This document shows positions 1 to 7,733 of a stretch of 34,555 nt of DNA, one piece after another (the first letter of the stretch is position 1; each line of letters starts with the position of its first letter). The position numbers and the translations under genes were made by a program. Where the stretch lies: positions 1 to 34,555 of the forward strand of contig CANQRB010000015.1 of NCBI GenBank assembly GCA_947626145.1, in the 5' to 3' direction. The notes below the pieces were generated by a model. That model was not told the origin of the DNA, did no database searches, and saw only the letters and a program-made list of their open reading frames with translations. The stretch is from an uncultured Clostridia bacterium. GTDB lineage: Bacteria > Bacillota > Clostridia > UMGS1883.

Positions 1-97
1 CGGAAAGCCTGTAAATACAGGCTATACCGGCTTATGAGAACTTATAAAGAGATAGTCAAAAACTATATTTTGATTTAGGGTAAATATGACAAATACA

Positions 98-128
98 AAG
101 GCTTCCCTTCCTTGTGGGGAAGCCTTTT
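98..128 (+). terminator. Rho-independent terminator
   Basis: A perfect 10-bp stem (98-107 with 117-126) is followed by a short T run. It probably ends a plus-strand gene lying before the window. Positions 1-97 hold only a small hairpin (6-12 with 17-23) and no supportable gene. Confidence 0.75.
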
Positions 129-132
129 GTAT

Positions 133-300
133 AATGAGGAGTTAGGAATGAGGAATTAGGAATATTAATGTGACAGCTATTTTATTTGTCGTTGGTAACG
201 TAAGACGGTACAGGGAAATTTGATTGATAATTTCGTTTATCATCACCACCGTAAACGTTTGATGGCGGACGCCCGATGGGCGCCCCTACGACTTAAAGGC
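133..300. repeat. Intergenic repeat copy a (left end plus hairpin module)
   Basis: It starts with the family's left end (GAGGAGTTAGGAATGAGGAA) and contains the inner hairpin module GGACGCCC-GAT-GGGCGCCC at about 267-286, here in the orientation opposite to copies j, m and o. No right inverted end is seen. A 64-codon reading frame across it is not credible as a gene. Confidence 0.8.
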
Positions 301-410
301 TACGGCTCGAGCGCAATACCGCCGCGTTGCGGAGGCCGAGGGAAAATCGCATTACCTCGCCGCCGAAAAACTTTTTCCCTAAAAATTTCTGTAAATATTT
401 CTATAAATCA

Positions 411-439
411 TTGATTTATTTCATTTTATAGTGTATAAT
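411..439 (+). promoter_or_regulatory. Sigma-A promoter of the stalk-protein gene
   Basis: TTGATT (411-416), a 17-bp spacer, and TATAAT (434-439). It predicts a leader of about 200 nt before the start codon at 651. Confidence 0.7.
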
Positions 440-513
440 GGAATAGTAAAATAAAAAAAAATAAAAATTTTTTAAAAAAACGGGAACTTTTTTGAAATTT
501 CCACGTCTAAACT

Positions 514-581
514 ATGTAACGCGAAGGCGAGGGGCTCCGGTAAAAGCCGGAAGCCGCCGGGGCCCCCTGCCGGTTTTACAT
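514..581 (+). promoter_or_regulatory. Structured 5' leader with two competing 10-bp helices
   Basis: Two strong helices can form: A pairs 531-540 with 557-566 (10 bp, one G-U), and B pairs 540-550 with 570-579 (10 bp, one bulged G). The 5' arm of B lies in the loop of A, so the two either exclude each other or form a pseudoknot. ATGTAA (514-519) can also pair with TTACAT (576-581). The stretch is GC-rich inside an AT-rich leader. I do not recognise a known riboswitch core in it. Confidence 0.45.
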
Positions 582-650
582 ATCCGGCGCGCGCAGCCAT
601 CAAACAAAAAAACAAAAATAATCGCATTTAGTGCGGAAAGGATGTTTATC

Positions 651-2237
651 ATGAAAAAGAACTCTGCGAGATTTCTGGCCGTTATGACCGCGGCCGCAAC
701 CCTTACCCTCGGCGCCGCGGGAGCCGTGCAGGCCGAGGATCACCCTCCCATCGCCGTTCCCGCCCAGACCGTAACCGAGGCTCCCACCGTTGACCACGGC
801 TACCTTGTTGGCGCCATGACCGTCGGCGAAAACGGCGAGACCATCGTCAACGAGGACGGCAGCCTCCACCTTTACAAAAAGGACGGCGCCTTTATCCTCA
901 ACGACAGGGGCGAGGCCCTGTCCTTCGACGACATCAAGGCCGGCGACAAAATAACCTACTACGTTGACGGGGAGGAGCCCATGACCCTTCAGCTTCCCGT
1001 GCATCACAGTCCCAGTGTTATCGTGGTGTCTTCCGGCGACGCCGTGAGCCAGAAGATAGCCGTCTTTGACGAGGACGGTCTCAGCGACGAGGGCGACCTC
1101 ATCATCAACTACGACCTCGACACCCCCTATTTCAGCCACACCCGGGAGGCCGCTTTCATCAGCGGCAAGGCCCTTGTGCTCTACAATTTCACCACCCGCA
1201 GCATTCCCGCCCAGACCAGCCCCATAGCCATCGTCAAGCTGATTGACGACGAGCCGGAAATCGAGCTGCCCTTCATGGGACACGGCCCGCAGATGCCTCT
1301 GACCGAGGCCTCTCAGCCCGCTTACATCACCGGCGGCCTCACCGTCAGCGAAAACGGTGAGACCCTCTCCTGCGACAGCGGCGGCGAGGAAATATGCTTC
1401 TACAAAAACGAAAACACCCTCATTATTGACAAGAAGGGCGAGCAAAAGACCTTTGACGACATCAAGGCCGGCGACAGCATAATCTATTTTGTGAACGCCG
1501 ACGAGCCCATGACCCTCCAGCTCCCCGTCCACTACAACGCCGAGGTCATCGTCATCGACGACGGCAGCGACGTGAGCGTCCTTCAGGGCGTCTTTGACGG
1601 CGAGCTTCTGGACGCCGCCGCCTCCCTTCAGCTCAACATAAGCGGCGACACCAAAATTTACGGGGCCGACAGCTTTACCGGCGGCAGAGCCCTTGTGCTC
1701 TACAACTTCGCCACCATGAGCATTCCCGCTCAGACTACGCCTATCGCCGTGGTGGTTCTGGCCAACCAACCCAAACTGACGGCCGAGCCCTCCACTCCCG
1801 CTCAGCTTGTGCCCGATCTCTCCGGCGTGAAGAGGATAATTGCCGGCGACAAGGTTCTCGACTACATTCCCGTCACCGTCAACGGCATCCAGATGCTGCC
1901 CGTCCGGGCCGTGGCCGAGGCCCTTGGCAACGAGGTCACCTGGAACGGCGAGGGTCAGACCGTGACGGTGGGCTTCGCCAGCTTCTCAATCGAAAATGAC
2001 AGCTACGCCTTTGCGAAAATGGCGCCTCAGGCTTTGGGTCAGGCTCCCGTGCTTATCGCCCTGCCCGGCCACACGAACGCCACCACCTATGTGCCCGCCG
2101 CCTTCTTTACCGCTGTGATGGACTACGGAATGACGGTGGACGGCGACGCCCTGATCATCAATTCCGCCGACGAGATCAGCAACGGCATCAGCACCATGCC
2201 CATCTTTGAGAAGATTATCAATGTGCCTCAGGAATAA
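651..2237 (+). CDS. Secreted protein with two tandem repeats and a copper-amine-oxidase-like N-terminal (stalk) domain
   Basis: A 528-residue protein. The start at 651 follows GGAAAGGA and opens with a clear Sec signal peptide (Lys-Lys, a hydrophobic core, then Val-Gln-Ala); an upstream in-frame ATG at 492 runs through the structured leader and is unlikely. Residues of about 30-200 and 205-370 are two similar domains sharing the phrases DDIKAGD, EPMTLQLPVH and GRALVLYNF-type ends. The C-terminus carries the motif MLPVRAVAEALGNEVTW, typical of the copper-amine-oxidase N1 stalk domain of Clostridia and Paenibacilli. It is probably an extracellular or wall-bound structural or ligand-binding protein. 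The ligand of the tandem domains is unknown, and nothing suggests oxidase activity. Confidence 0.85.
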   Translation: MKKNSARFLAVMTAAATLTLGAAGAVQAEDHPPIAVPAQTVTEAPTVDHGYLVGAMTVGENGETIVNEDGSLHLYKKDGAFILNDRGEALSFDDIKAGDKITYYVDGEEPMTLQLPVHHSPSVIVVSSGDAVSQKIAVFDEDGLSDEGDLIINYDLDTPYFSHTREAAFISGKALVLYNFTTRSIPAQTSPIAIVKLIDDEPEIELPFMGHGPQMPLTEASQPAYITGGLTVSENGETLSCDSGGEEICFYKNENTLIIDKKGEQKTFDDIKAGDSIIYFVNADEPMTLQLPVHYNAEVIVIDDGSDVSVLQGVFDGELLDAAASLQLNISGDTKIYGADSFTGGRALVLYNFATMSIPAQTTPIAVVVLANQPKLTAEPSTPAQLVPDLSGVKRIIAGDKVLDYIPVTVNGIQMLPVRAVAEALGNEVTWNGEGQTVTVGFASFSIENDSYAFAKMAPQALGQAPVLIALPGHTNATTYVPAAFFTAVMDYGMTVDGDALIINSADEISNGISTMPIFEKIINVPQE

Positions 2238-2251
2238 TTTCAGGTAATTTT

Positions 2252-2283
2252 AAAACGGACGCCCTTCGGGGCGTCCGTTTTGT
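2252..2283 (+). terminator. Rho-independent terminator of the stalk-protein gene
   Basis: A 13-bp perfect stem (2252-2264 with 2269-2281) closes a TTCG tetraloop and ends in a T-rich tail. Confidence 0.9.
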
Positions 2284-2341
2284 TGTGTCAGAATATGTAA
2301 TGAAACGGCGGAAGAAAATTACATAAAATGTAAATAAAAGC

Positions 2342-2370
2342 TTGAAATTTCTCCCAAAACATGGTAAAAT
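2342..2370 (+). promoter_or_regulatory. Sigma-A-like promoter of spo0A
   Basis: TTGAAA (2342-2347), a 17-bp spacer and TAAAAT (2365-2370), 38 bases before the start codon. I see no clear 0A box in the spacer. Confidence 0.6.
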
Positions 2371-2407
2371 AATATCATAAAATAAAACCTGTCGGGAGGA
2401 ATTTGAT

Positions 2408-3166
2408 ATGGAAAAGATTATCAAGGCGGTTATTGCGGGGGACGGCCGTGAGGCGGTTGAGGAGCTGCGGGCCTTTCTGGAGGCCAAGGGCGACATAAGC
2501 GTGTCTGCCACGGCCTTCGACGGGGAGGATACCGTTGAGCGGGTGCGCAAGCTGCGGCCTGACCTTTTGATAATGGATCCGGTCATGAGCCGCATGGACG
2601 GCCTCGCCGTGCTGGAGCGGCTGAGGGACATGAGCCGCCGGCCGGTGATCGTGATAACGGCCTCCACCTCCAACCGCGCCCTGATAAACCGGTATATGGA
2701 GCTGGGAGCGGACTACTTTATGCTTCGTCCCTTCAGCAACGAGACCCTGTATGAGCGGATAAAGCTGCTGTGTGTGAGGTTCCGCGGCAGCGACACCGGC
2801 GACCGGCCCGGCGACCGCGCCATAGAGATAACCGTGACCAACACCATACACTCCGTGGGAGTTCCGGCGAACATCAAGGGCTATCAGTATCTGAGGGACG
2901 CCATAATCATGAGCATAAAGGACAGCGAGCTGATAAACGCCGTGACAAAGCAGCTCTACCCGAAGGTGGCGGAGAAGCATAACACTTCTCCCAGCCGTGT
3001 GGAGCGGGCCATACGCCACGCCATTGAGGTGGCCTGCGTCCGCGGCAACGAGGAGGCGCTGTATAACCTTTTCGGCTACACCGTCAGCAATAACAAGGGC
3101 AAGCCCACAAACTCCGAGTTTATCGCCATGATTGCGGATAAGCTGCGTCTTGAGATGCTGGCGTGA
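2408..3166 (+). CDS. spo0A: Stage 0 sporulation response regulator Spo0A, with a degenerate receiver
   Basis: 252 residues, the normal Spo0A length, preceded by GGGAGGAA. The C-terminal half is a very close match to the Spo0A DNA-binding domain ([53 protein letters not shown]). Spo0A is the master switch for spore formation. The N-terminal receiver keeps the phospho-acceptor Asp57 and Thr84. However, one of the paired acidic residues is glycine (Gly11 before Asp12), the usual lysine is Arg107 (LRPF instead of LKPF), and the DxxMP proline is Ser61. The fold is clearly a receiver. Whether phosphotransfer is normal is open. Confidence 0.95.
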   Translation: MEKIIKAVIAGDGREAVEELRAFLEAKGDISVSATAFDGEDTVERVRKLRPDLLIMDPVMSRMDGLAVLERLRDMSRRPVIVITASTSNRALINRYMELGADYFMLRPFSNETLYERIKLLCVRFRGSDTGDRPGDRAIEITVTNTIHSVGVPANIKGYQYLRDAIIMSIKDSELINAVTKQLYPKVAEKHNTSPSRVERAIRHAIEVACVRGNEEALYNLFGYTVSNNKGKPTNSEFIAMIADKLRLEMLA

Positions 3167-3178
3167 TGGGTTCTTTCA

Positions 3179-3260
3179 ATGAGGAATTAGGAATGAGGAG
3201 TGAGGAATACTGGTGGGGCGATTACCGAATATTTTGTCGTTGCTGCCTTCGGATATACCC
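3179..3260. repeat. Intergenic repeat copy b (left end only)
   Basis: A left end (GAGGAATTAGGAATGAGGAG) runs into GGAATACTGGTGGGGCGATTA and the TTTGTCGTTG-type sequence found in other copies. No right end is present; the tRNA promoter follows. Confidence 0.7.
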
Positions 3261-3331
3261 TTTCTTTGCGGGACTTTGCACCACATTTATTGTAAACCCA
3301 CACAACTCTGTAAAAAAATTTGATTTTACCC

Positions 3332-3360
3332 TTGACAAGGCCCGCCGTTTGTGGTATACT
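3332..3360 (+). promoter_or_regulatory. Promoter of tRNA-Trp
   Basis: Consensus TTGACA (3332-3337), a 17-bp spacer, and TATACT (3355-3360), about 15 bases before the mature tRNA end. Confidence 0.85.
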
Positions 3361-3375
3361 AAGTCAGTAAGATTT

Positions 3376-3451
3376 AGGGGTATAGTTCAGTTGGTAGAAT
3401 ATCGGTCTCCAAAACCGCAGGTCGTGGGTTCAAGTCCTACTGCCCCTGCCA
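3376..3451 (+). tRNA. tRNA-Trp (anticodon CCA)
   Basis: A complete cloverleaf. The 7-bp acceptor stem pairs 3376-3382 with 3441-3447 (one G-U), then discriminator G and an encoded CCA at 3449-3451. The D arm contains AGTTGGTAGA, the anticodon loop is CTCCAAA, and the T arm contains GGTTCAAGTCC. It has its own promoter and terminator and is a single-gene unit. Confidence 0.96.
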
Positions 3452-3473
3452 GCAGCCAAAGGCTGCGTCACAG

Positions 3474-3505
3474 ACGCGTTCCGGAATTTTCCGGGGCGCG
3501 TTTTT
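3474..3505 (+). terminator. Terminator of tRNA-Trp
   Basis: ACGCG(TT)CCGG pairs with CCGG(GG)CGCGT through two G-T wobbles and is followed by T residues. A smaller 6-bp hairpin (3452-3457 with 3461-3466) lies directly after the tRNA. Confidence 0.8.
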
Positions 3506-3554
3506 GTGTTTGCTGTGGGAATATATTTGAAAAAATTCCACGCAAAAGTTTTTA

Positions 3555-3583
3555 TTGACAGGCGCAGACTTTTGGTATATAAT
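3555..3583 (+). promoter_or_regulatory. Sigma-A promoter of the BspA-like gene
   Basis: TTGACA (3555-3560), a 17-bp spacer, and TATAAT (3578-3583). The expected start near 3590 argues against the ATG at 3592 as a start codon and supports 3625. Confidence 0.8.
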
Positions 3584-3624
3584 TATTATGTATGTACATA
3601 ATTTGCAGAAAGTTGGTTTTGCTC

Positions 3625-5043
3625 ATGAAAAATATCTTACACAGGCTGCTCTCCCTGCTGTGTGCGTCCGTGCTGACGCTGGCCGCCGCCGTGCCCGCCT
3701 TTGCCGCCGGGGAGGAGCGCTATACCGTCCGTGACGCCTATATGTATTTCGCCGAGGAGGATCCGGAATTCCTCCTCAATATCCTCGAGAGCGGCTACGA
3801 GGACGGCGTCGGCGAGAGCATGATCCTGCGTTTCCTCATCTCGGTTCAGCAGAGCTTTTATTTTCAAAACCGGGTCTCTCCCGTGACCGAGGACAATTTT
3901 CAGTCGGTTTTTATAGATAAGTTAAAGCTGGTCTCCAACGCGGCCGAATACTCGACCCTCCAGACGGCGATATACAACGCCTACCCCGAGGCCTCGAATG
4001 CCATCCGGAACAACCGCATACACTCCAGCATCGCCCCCCTCTATAATGCGGTGAAGGATATGGTTCTCAACCGGAATATGCTGGACAGGCAGGAGGCCAT
4101 GGAAAACTACACCTTCCGCATGGAAGCGGTGGAGGAGCCCGCCCCCCTGTCCGCCGTCCAGCTGGGAGAGCTGCCCGCTCTGCCCGATTCCGTGCGGGTG
4201 CTGTCCGAGTCCGGACTGTATGTTAAAATGCCCGTCAGCTGGAACGAGGCGCCTGACACGGCTTACCCCGGCAGCGCCAAGGTTCTGGGCCGGGTACTGC
4301 CTCAGACCGGTGCCATTCCCGGCGGCTTCGACGGGCGGATAGAACTGGACGTGGAGATAAGCCCCCTGTCCATGAGCGGAACCTGCGGCTCCAACCTGAC
4401 ATGGGCCCTTGAAAACGGCGTCCTGACCGTCAGCGGCAGCGGCCGCATGACCAGCTACTCCAACGCCGACCGGGTCCCCTGGGCCTCCGTGCGGGACGCC
4501 ATAAACAAGATCGTGATCGGGGAGGGAGTGTCCTCCGTGGGCAGCTTCGCCTTTTCGGGGATAAAAAATCTGGCCTCGCCGTCGGTGAATATCCCCTCGA
4601 CGGTCACTTCTCTGGGGCGGAACGCCTTTGCCGGGACGGCCCTTGATACCGTCCGTCTCACAAGCCGGGTGTCCACCGTCAGCTCCGGGGCCTTTGACGC
4701 CGGAGTAACCCTTTACGGCGGAAAAACCGGCGGCGCTGCCTACCGCTATGCCGCCGCCAACGACCTGACCTTCGTGCCGGACGATTGGACGGAGCCCGAG
4801 ATAATCTCCGTTGACGCCCGACGCTCCGGCGGCGTCCTGACCGTGGAGATCGACAGTATGAACACCGACGGCCTTGAGCTTGTGGCGGCGGCCTACGGCA
4901 GCGGAATGGAGCTGCTGGACGCGGCGCCCGTCAGCGGCGGCAGCGCCCGGCTGGCGGATAAGGGAGCCAAATACGTCAAGGTGTTCTGCTGGGACGGCCT
5001 CACTCCCCTGTGCGCGGCCCGTTCCCTGCGGCTGACCGCATAG
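3625..5043 (+). CDS. Secreted BspA-like leucine-rich-repeat protein
   Basis: 472 residues from the ATG at 3625, which gives a clean signal peptide ending Pro-Ala-Phe-Ala; the ATG at 3592 would leave almost no leader. Residues of about 20-200 are a helical, unassigned region. The middle has the signature CGSNLTWALENGVLTVSGSG, followed by VIGEGVSSVGSFAFSG and SLGRNAFAGTAL, which are LRR_5 (BspA-type) units common in surface proteins of gut Clostridia. The C-terminus resembles a small beta-sandwich domain. The likely role is adhesion or binding outside the cell; the target is unknown. No terminator is obvious before pruA. Confidence 0.85.
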   Translation: MKNILHRLLSLLCASVLTLAAAVPAFAAGEERYTVRDAYMYFAEEDPEFLLNILESGYEDGVGESMILRFLISVQQSFYFQNRVSPVTEDNFQSVFIDKLKLVSNAAEYSTLQTAIYNAYPEASNAIRNNRIHSSIAPLYNAVKDMVLNRNMLDRQEAMENYTFRMEAVEEPAPLSAVQLGELPALPDSVRVLSESGLYVKMPVSWNEAPDTAYPGSAKVLGRVLPQTGAIPGGFDGRIELDVEISPLSMSGTCGSNLTWALENGVLTVSGSGRMTSYSNADRVPWASVRDAINKIVIGEGVSSVGSFAFSGIKNLASPSVNIPSTVTSLGRNAFAGTALDTVRLTSRVSTVSSGAFDAGVTLYGGKTGGAAYRYAAANDLTFVPDDWTEPEIISVDARRSGGVLTVEIDSMNTDGLELVAAAYGSGMELLDAAPVSGGSARLADKGAKYVKVFCWDGLTPLCAARSLRLTA

Positions 5044-5064
5044 CAAATAACTGTTGAATAACTG

Positions 5065-5092
5065 TTGACAATTCTGAAAAAAGTTGTATAAT
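5065..5092 (+). promoter_or_regulatory. Promoter of pruA
   Basis: TTGACA (5065-5070), a 16-bp spacer, TATAAT (5087-5092). Confidence 0.7.
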
Positions 5093-5138
5093 AATATATG
5101 TAAAATATATGATAAAACTCAGGAAAGGACGATCTAAC

Positions 5139-6767
5139 ATGAACAACGCGTATTTCTCCATACACGAGCCGGCCAACGAGCCCGTACGCGGCTATATGCC
5201 CGGCAGCCCCGAGCGGGCGGCCCTCAAGGCCGAGCTTGAGCGCCAGAGCGCTCAGGTGGTAAAGATCCCGCTGATCATCGGCGGCAAGGAGATCTTCACC
5301 GAGAACACCGTAACCGTCACCATGCCCCACGACCATCACCATGTGCTGGCCGAGTGCAGCATGGCCGGCGAAAAGGAGCTGAAAATGGCCATCGAGGCGG
5401 TCATGGCCGCCAAGAGCGCCTGGGCCGATATGCCCTGGGAGCACAGAGCATCCATCTTCATGAAGGCCGGCGACCTGCTGGCCGGTCCCTGGCGGGCAAA
5501 GCTCAACGCCGCCACCATGCTGGGCCAGAGCAAGACCGCCTATCAGGCTGAAATCGACTCCGCCTGTGAGCTCACCGACTTTATCCGTTACAACGTTTAC
5601 AACGCCCAGGAGCTGTACAAAATTCAGCCCAACAGCGTTGGCCCCATCTGGAACCGCAACGAATACCGTCCTCTTGACGGCTTTGTCACGGCTCTGACTC
5701 CCTTCAACTTTACCTCCATCGGCGGCAACCTGCCCATGGCTCCGGCCGTAATGGGCAACACTGTGCTCTGGAAGCCATCAACCACGGCCGTGCTTTCCAA
5801 CTATTACTTCATGAAGCTTCTGGAGGAGGCCGGACTTCCCGCCGGCGTAATCAACTTCATCCCCTGCAAGGGCGTGGACATCAGCAAGTACGTTATTCCC
5901 CACCCCGATTTCGGCGGCTTCCACTTCACCGGCTCCACCAAGGTGTTCAGCGGCGTGTGGACCACCGTGGGCCAGAACATCGCGAATTACAGGAGCTATC
6001 CCCGCATCGTGGGCGAGACCGGCGGCAAGGACTTCATCTTCGCTCACAGCAGCGCGGCCATCGAGCCCCTTGTGGCGGCCATTGTCAGGGGTGCCTTTGA
6101 GTATCAGGGCCAGAAGTGCTCCGCCGCCAGCCGTGCCTATATCCCCGCTTCCATTTGGGATCAGGTGCGCGAGCGGGTGCTTGCCGAGGCGGCCAAGCTC
6201 ACCGTGGGCGACGTGGCCGACTTCAGCACCTTCATGGGCGCGGTCATCGACAAGGCTTCCTTTGACAACATCAAGAGCTACATAGATTACGCCAACGCCT
6301 CCGAGGACGCCGAGGTGCTCTGCGGCTCCTATGACGACACCAAGGGCTGGTTCGTGAAGCCCACCGTCATTCTGGCCAAGAAGCCCGACTTCAAGTCAAT
6401 GGTGGAGGAGATATTCGGGCCGGTTATCACGATCTACGTGTATGACGACGACAAGCTGGACGAGACTCTCCGTCTGTGCGACACCACCAGCGCCTATGCC
6501 CTTACCGGCGCCATCTTCGCTCAGGATCGGGCAGCCATCGTACACATGGAGCACGCCCTGAACAACTCCGCCGGCAACTTCTATATCAACGATAAGCCCA
6601 CCGGCGCGGTGGTCGGCCAGCAGCCTTTCGGCGGCGCTAGAGCCTCCGGCACCAACGATAAGGCCGGCAGCATCTTCAACCTCATCCGCTGGGTCAACAT
6701 CAAGTGCACCAAGGAAAACCTTGTGCCAAGCACTGATATTGTTTATCCCTATATGTGCGAAAAGTAA
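5139..6767 (+). CDS. pruA: L-glutamate gamma-semialdehyde (1-pyrroline-5-carboxylate) dehydrogenase
   Basis: 542 residues from the ATG at 5139, behind AGGAAAGGA; the in-frame ATG at 5109 is less well placed. It oxidises glutamate semialdehyde (from proline or ornithine breakdown) to glutamate with NAD+. Visible aldehyde-dehydrogenase hallmarks are the cofactor region TPFNFTSIGGNLP, Glu293 in VGETGGKDF, the catalytic Cys327 in YQGQKCSAASRAY, and EIFGPVITIYVY near the end. The length and the RSYPRIVGETGGKDF context fit the monofunctional P5CDH (ALDH4) group, not the bifunctional PutA. No proline dehydrogenase is beside it, so the substrate may come from arginine or ornithine catabolism or from a distant gene. 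Confidence 0.93.
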   Translation: MNNAYFSIHEPANEPVRGYMPGSPERAALKAELERQSAQVVKIPLIIGGKEIFTENTVTVTMPHDHHHVLAECSMAGEKELKMAIEAVMAAKSAWADMPWEHRASIFMKAGDLLAGPWRAKLNAATMLGQSKTAYQAEIDSACELTDFIRYNVYNAQELYKIQPNSVGPIWNRNEYRPLDGFVTALTPFNFTSIGGNLPMAPAVMGNTVLWKPSTTAVLSNYYFMKLLEEAGLPAGVINFIPCKGVDISKYVIPHPDFGGFHFTGSTKVFSGVWTTVGQNIANYRSYPRIVGETGGKDFIFAHSSAAIEPLVAAIVRGAFEYQGQKCSAASRAYIPASIWDQVRERVLAEAAKLTVGDVADFSTFMGAVIDKASFDNIKSYIDYANASEDAEVLCGSYDDTKGWFVKPTVILAKKPDFKSMVEEIFGPVITIYVYDDDKLDETLRLCDTTSAYALTGAIFAQDRAAIVHMEHALNNSAGNFYINDKPTGAVVGQQPFGGARASGTNDKAGSIFNLIRWVNIKCTKENLVPSTDIVYPYMCEK

Positions 6768-6810
6768 GCGGTATATCCTAAACTACAATGGAAGAAGAGC
6801 AGTCATTTTA

Positions 6811-7026
6811 ATGGAAAAAAATTTTAGCGATTCGGAAGACATTTTCGAAACTGTGAAAAGAATTCAATCAGGAGAAAAAATATCTTGTAATAAATGTCAT
6901 GATGGAGTGTTTGTTGCTCCGGAGTCTTGCAAGGATTTATCACATTGTAATTGTTTTAGGTGTAATAATTGTGGGTGCATGATACATGTAAACAATGTGT
7001 CCATAGATATGTCAGATTTTTGTTGA
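6811..7026 (+). CDS. Small Cys-rich (zinc-ribbon-like) protein of unknown function
   Basis: 71 residues from the ATG at 6811. An acidic N-terminal helix-like stretch is followed by nine cysteines arranged as CNKC, SC, HCNC, CNNC and a final Cys, which suggests one or two metal-binding knuckles. The gene is strikingly AT-rich in its third positions compared with pruA just upstream, which hints at recent acquisition. The ribosome-binding site is weak (GAAGAAGAG). The same frame is open into pruA, but the overlap part has no domain character. It is followed by a strong terminator. I do not recognise the family. Confidence 0.65.
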   Translation: MEKNFSDSEDIFETVKRIQSGEKISCNKCHDGVFVAPESCKDLSHCNCFRCNNCGCMIHVNNVSIDMSDFC

Positions 7027-7036
7027 TAGAATTTGT

Positions 7037-7067
7037 AAAGGGGGCCGCGCATTGCGGCCCCCTTTTT
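7037..7067 (+). terminator. Rho-independent terminator
   Basis: A 12-bp perfect stem (7037-7048 with 7054-7065) and a T run. It ends the pruA-side transcript. Confidence 0.9.
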
Positions 7068-7083
7068 GTGCTGGAATATTTTG

Positions 7084-7399
7084 AAAATTAGGGGTTAGGA
7101 ATGAGAAATTAGGAATACTGACGGAGCAGTTACGGCGTTTTTTTGTGTGTACCGGTTAATTGATAAAATATTCGGTAGGGCGCGACGACCCCGGCGGGCC
7201 TTACGGGTATTTTATCGTTTTTACCATAAGCTGGAACACTGAAATTTGATTTATAATTTCGTTCGTCGTTGCCGCCGTAAACGTTTGATGGCGGACGCCC
7301 GATGGGCGCCCCTACGAAATCAAGGCTGCTTCACTGCCGCATCTACGGTAAATAATATATCTGCCCCGCCAGTATTCCTCATTCCTAACTCCTAATTTT
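7084..7399. repeat. Intergenic repeat copy c (full length)
   Basis: About 316 bp with both ends: AAAATTAGGGGTTAGGAATG at left, and the inverted CATTCCTAACTCCTAATTTT at right. Next to the ends are GACGGAGCAGTTACGGCG and its approximate inverse. Inside are the GGGCGCGACGACCCCGGCG module (about 7177-7195) and the GGACGCCC-GAT-GGGCGCCC hairpin (about 7292-7311). It fills the gap between two convergent transcription units. Confidence 0.9.
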
Positions 7400-7450
7400 C
7401 AATATTTTTCTCTCTTCCGTGCGCGACTCTCGGGGGTTTTGACAAAACGA

Positions 7451-7479
7451 AAAAGTCCCCTGCGGTGGAGGGGACTTTT
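7451..7479 (-). terminator. Terminator of the fumarase-beta/DUF1858 unit
   Basis: An 11-bp stem (7451-7461 with 7469-7479). Read on the minus strand it is followed by a T-rich tail. Confidence 0.85.
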
Positions 7480-7503
7480 CAGTTCGGGTTTTTGCGATAG
7501 CGA

Positions 7504-7707
7504 TTATTTGTCCGCGAGGTAGGCGTTGACCTTTGCGAGGAGGGCGTCGGCGTCGGCTCCATGAACCGCGCAGGCTTCCTCGACGGTCTCTCCGCTGGCG
7601 CTGGGGCAGCCAAGGCAGTGCATCCCTATCTCAAAAAAGAATTGGGCCGTGCCGGGGTCTACCGCCAAAACGTCGCGGATTATCATGTCCTTTGTTACCT
7701 GTGCCAT
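7504..7707 (-). CDS. DUF1858 (hybrid-cluster-associated redox disulfide) protein
   Basis: 67 residues. The pattern TKDMIIRDVLAVDPGTAQFF, then GMHCLGCPSASGETVEEAC, is characteristic of the DUF1858 family, whose CxxC is thought to be redox active. The start follows AGAAAGGATGA. It sits 26 bases after the fumarase beta gene on the same strand and shares its terminator, so the two are probably co-transcribed. A role in maintaining an oxygen-sensitive Fe-S enzyme is plausible but is inference. Confidence 0.85.
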   Translation of the reverse strand: MAQVTKDMIIRDVLAVDPGTAQFFFEIGMHCLGCPSASGETVEEACAVHGADADALLAKVNAYLADK

Positions 7708-7733
7708 TGTTTATCATCCTTTCTTATTATGAT

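Noticed and set aside
220-414. A 64-codon open frame in the first spacer
   Set aside because: It runs through repeat copy a and its hairpin module and has no ribosome-binding site or domain.
492-650. An upstream in-frame start for the stalk protein
   Set aside because: It would put 53 basic residues before a perfect signal peptide, and the region is better explained as a structured leader.
445-650. A c-di-GMP, SAM, cobalamin, THF or fluoride riboswitch
   Set aside because: The leader folds strongly, but I could not find the conserved core bases of these classes.
600-1769. A 389-codon open frame on the minus strand opposite the stalk-protein gene
   Set aside because: It mirrors the GC-rich codon pattern of the real gene, has low-complexity Gly/Val/His content, no ribosome-binding site and no recognisable domain. 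The same applies to the long antisense frames at 3922-5046, 10609-11931, 12403-14274, 17871-18821, 19952-21133 and 26814-28322.
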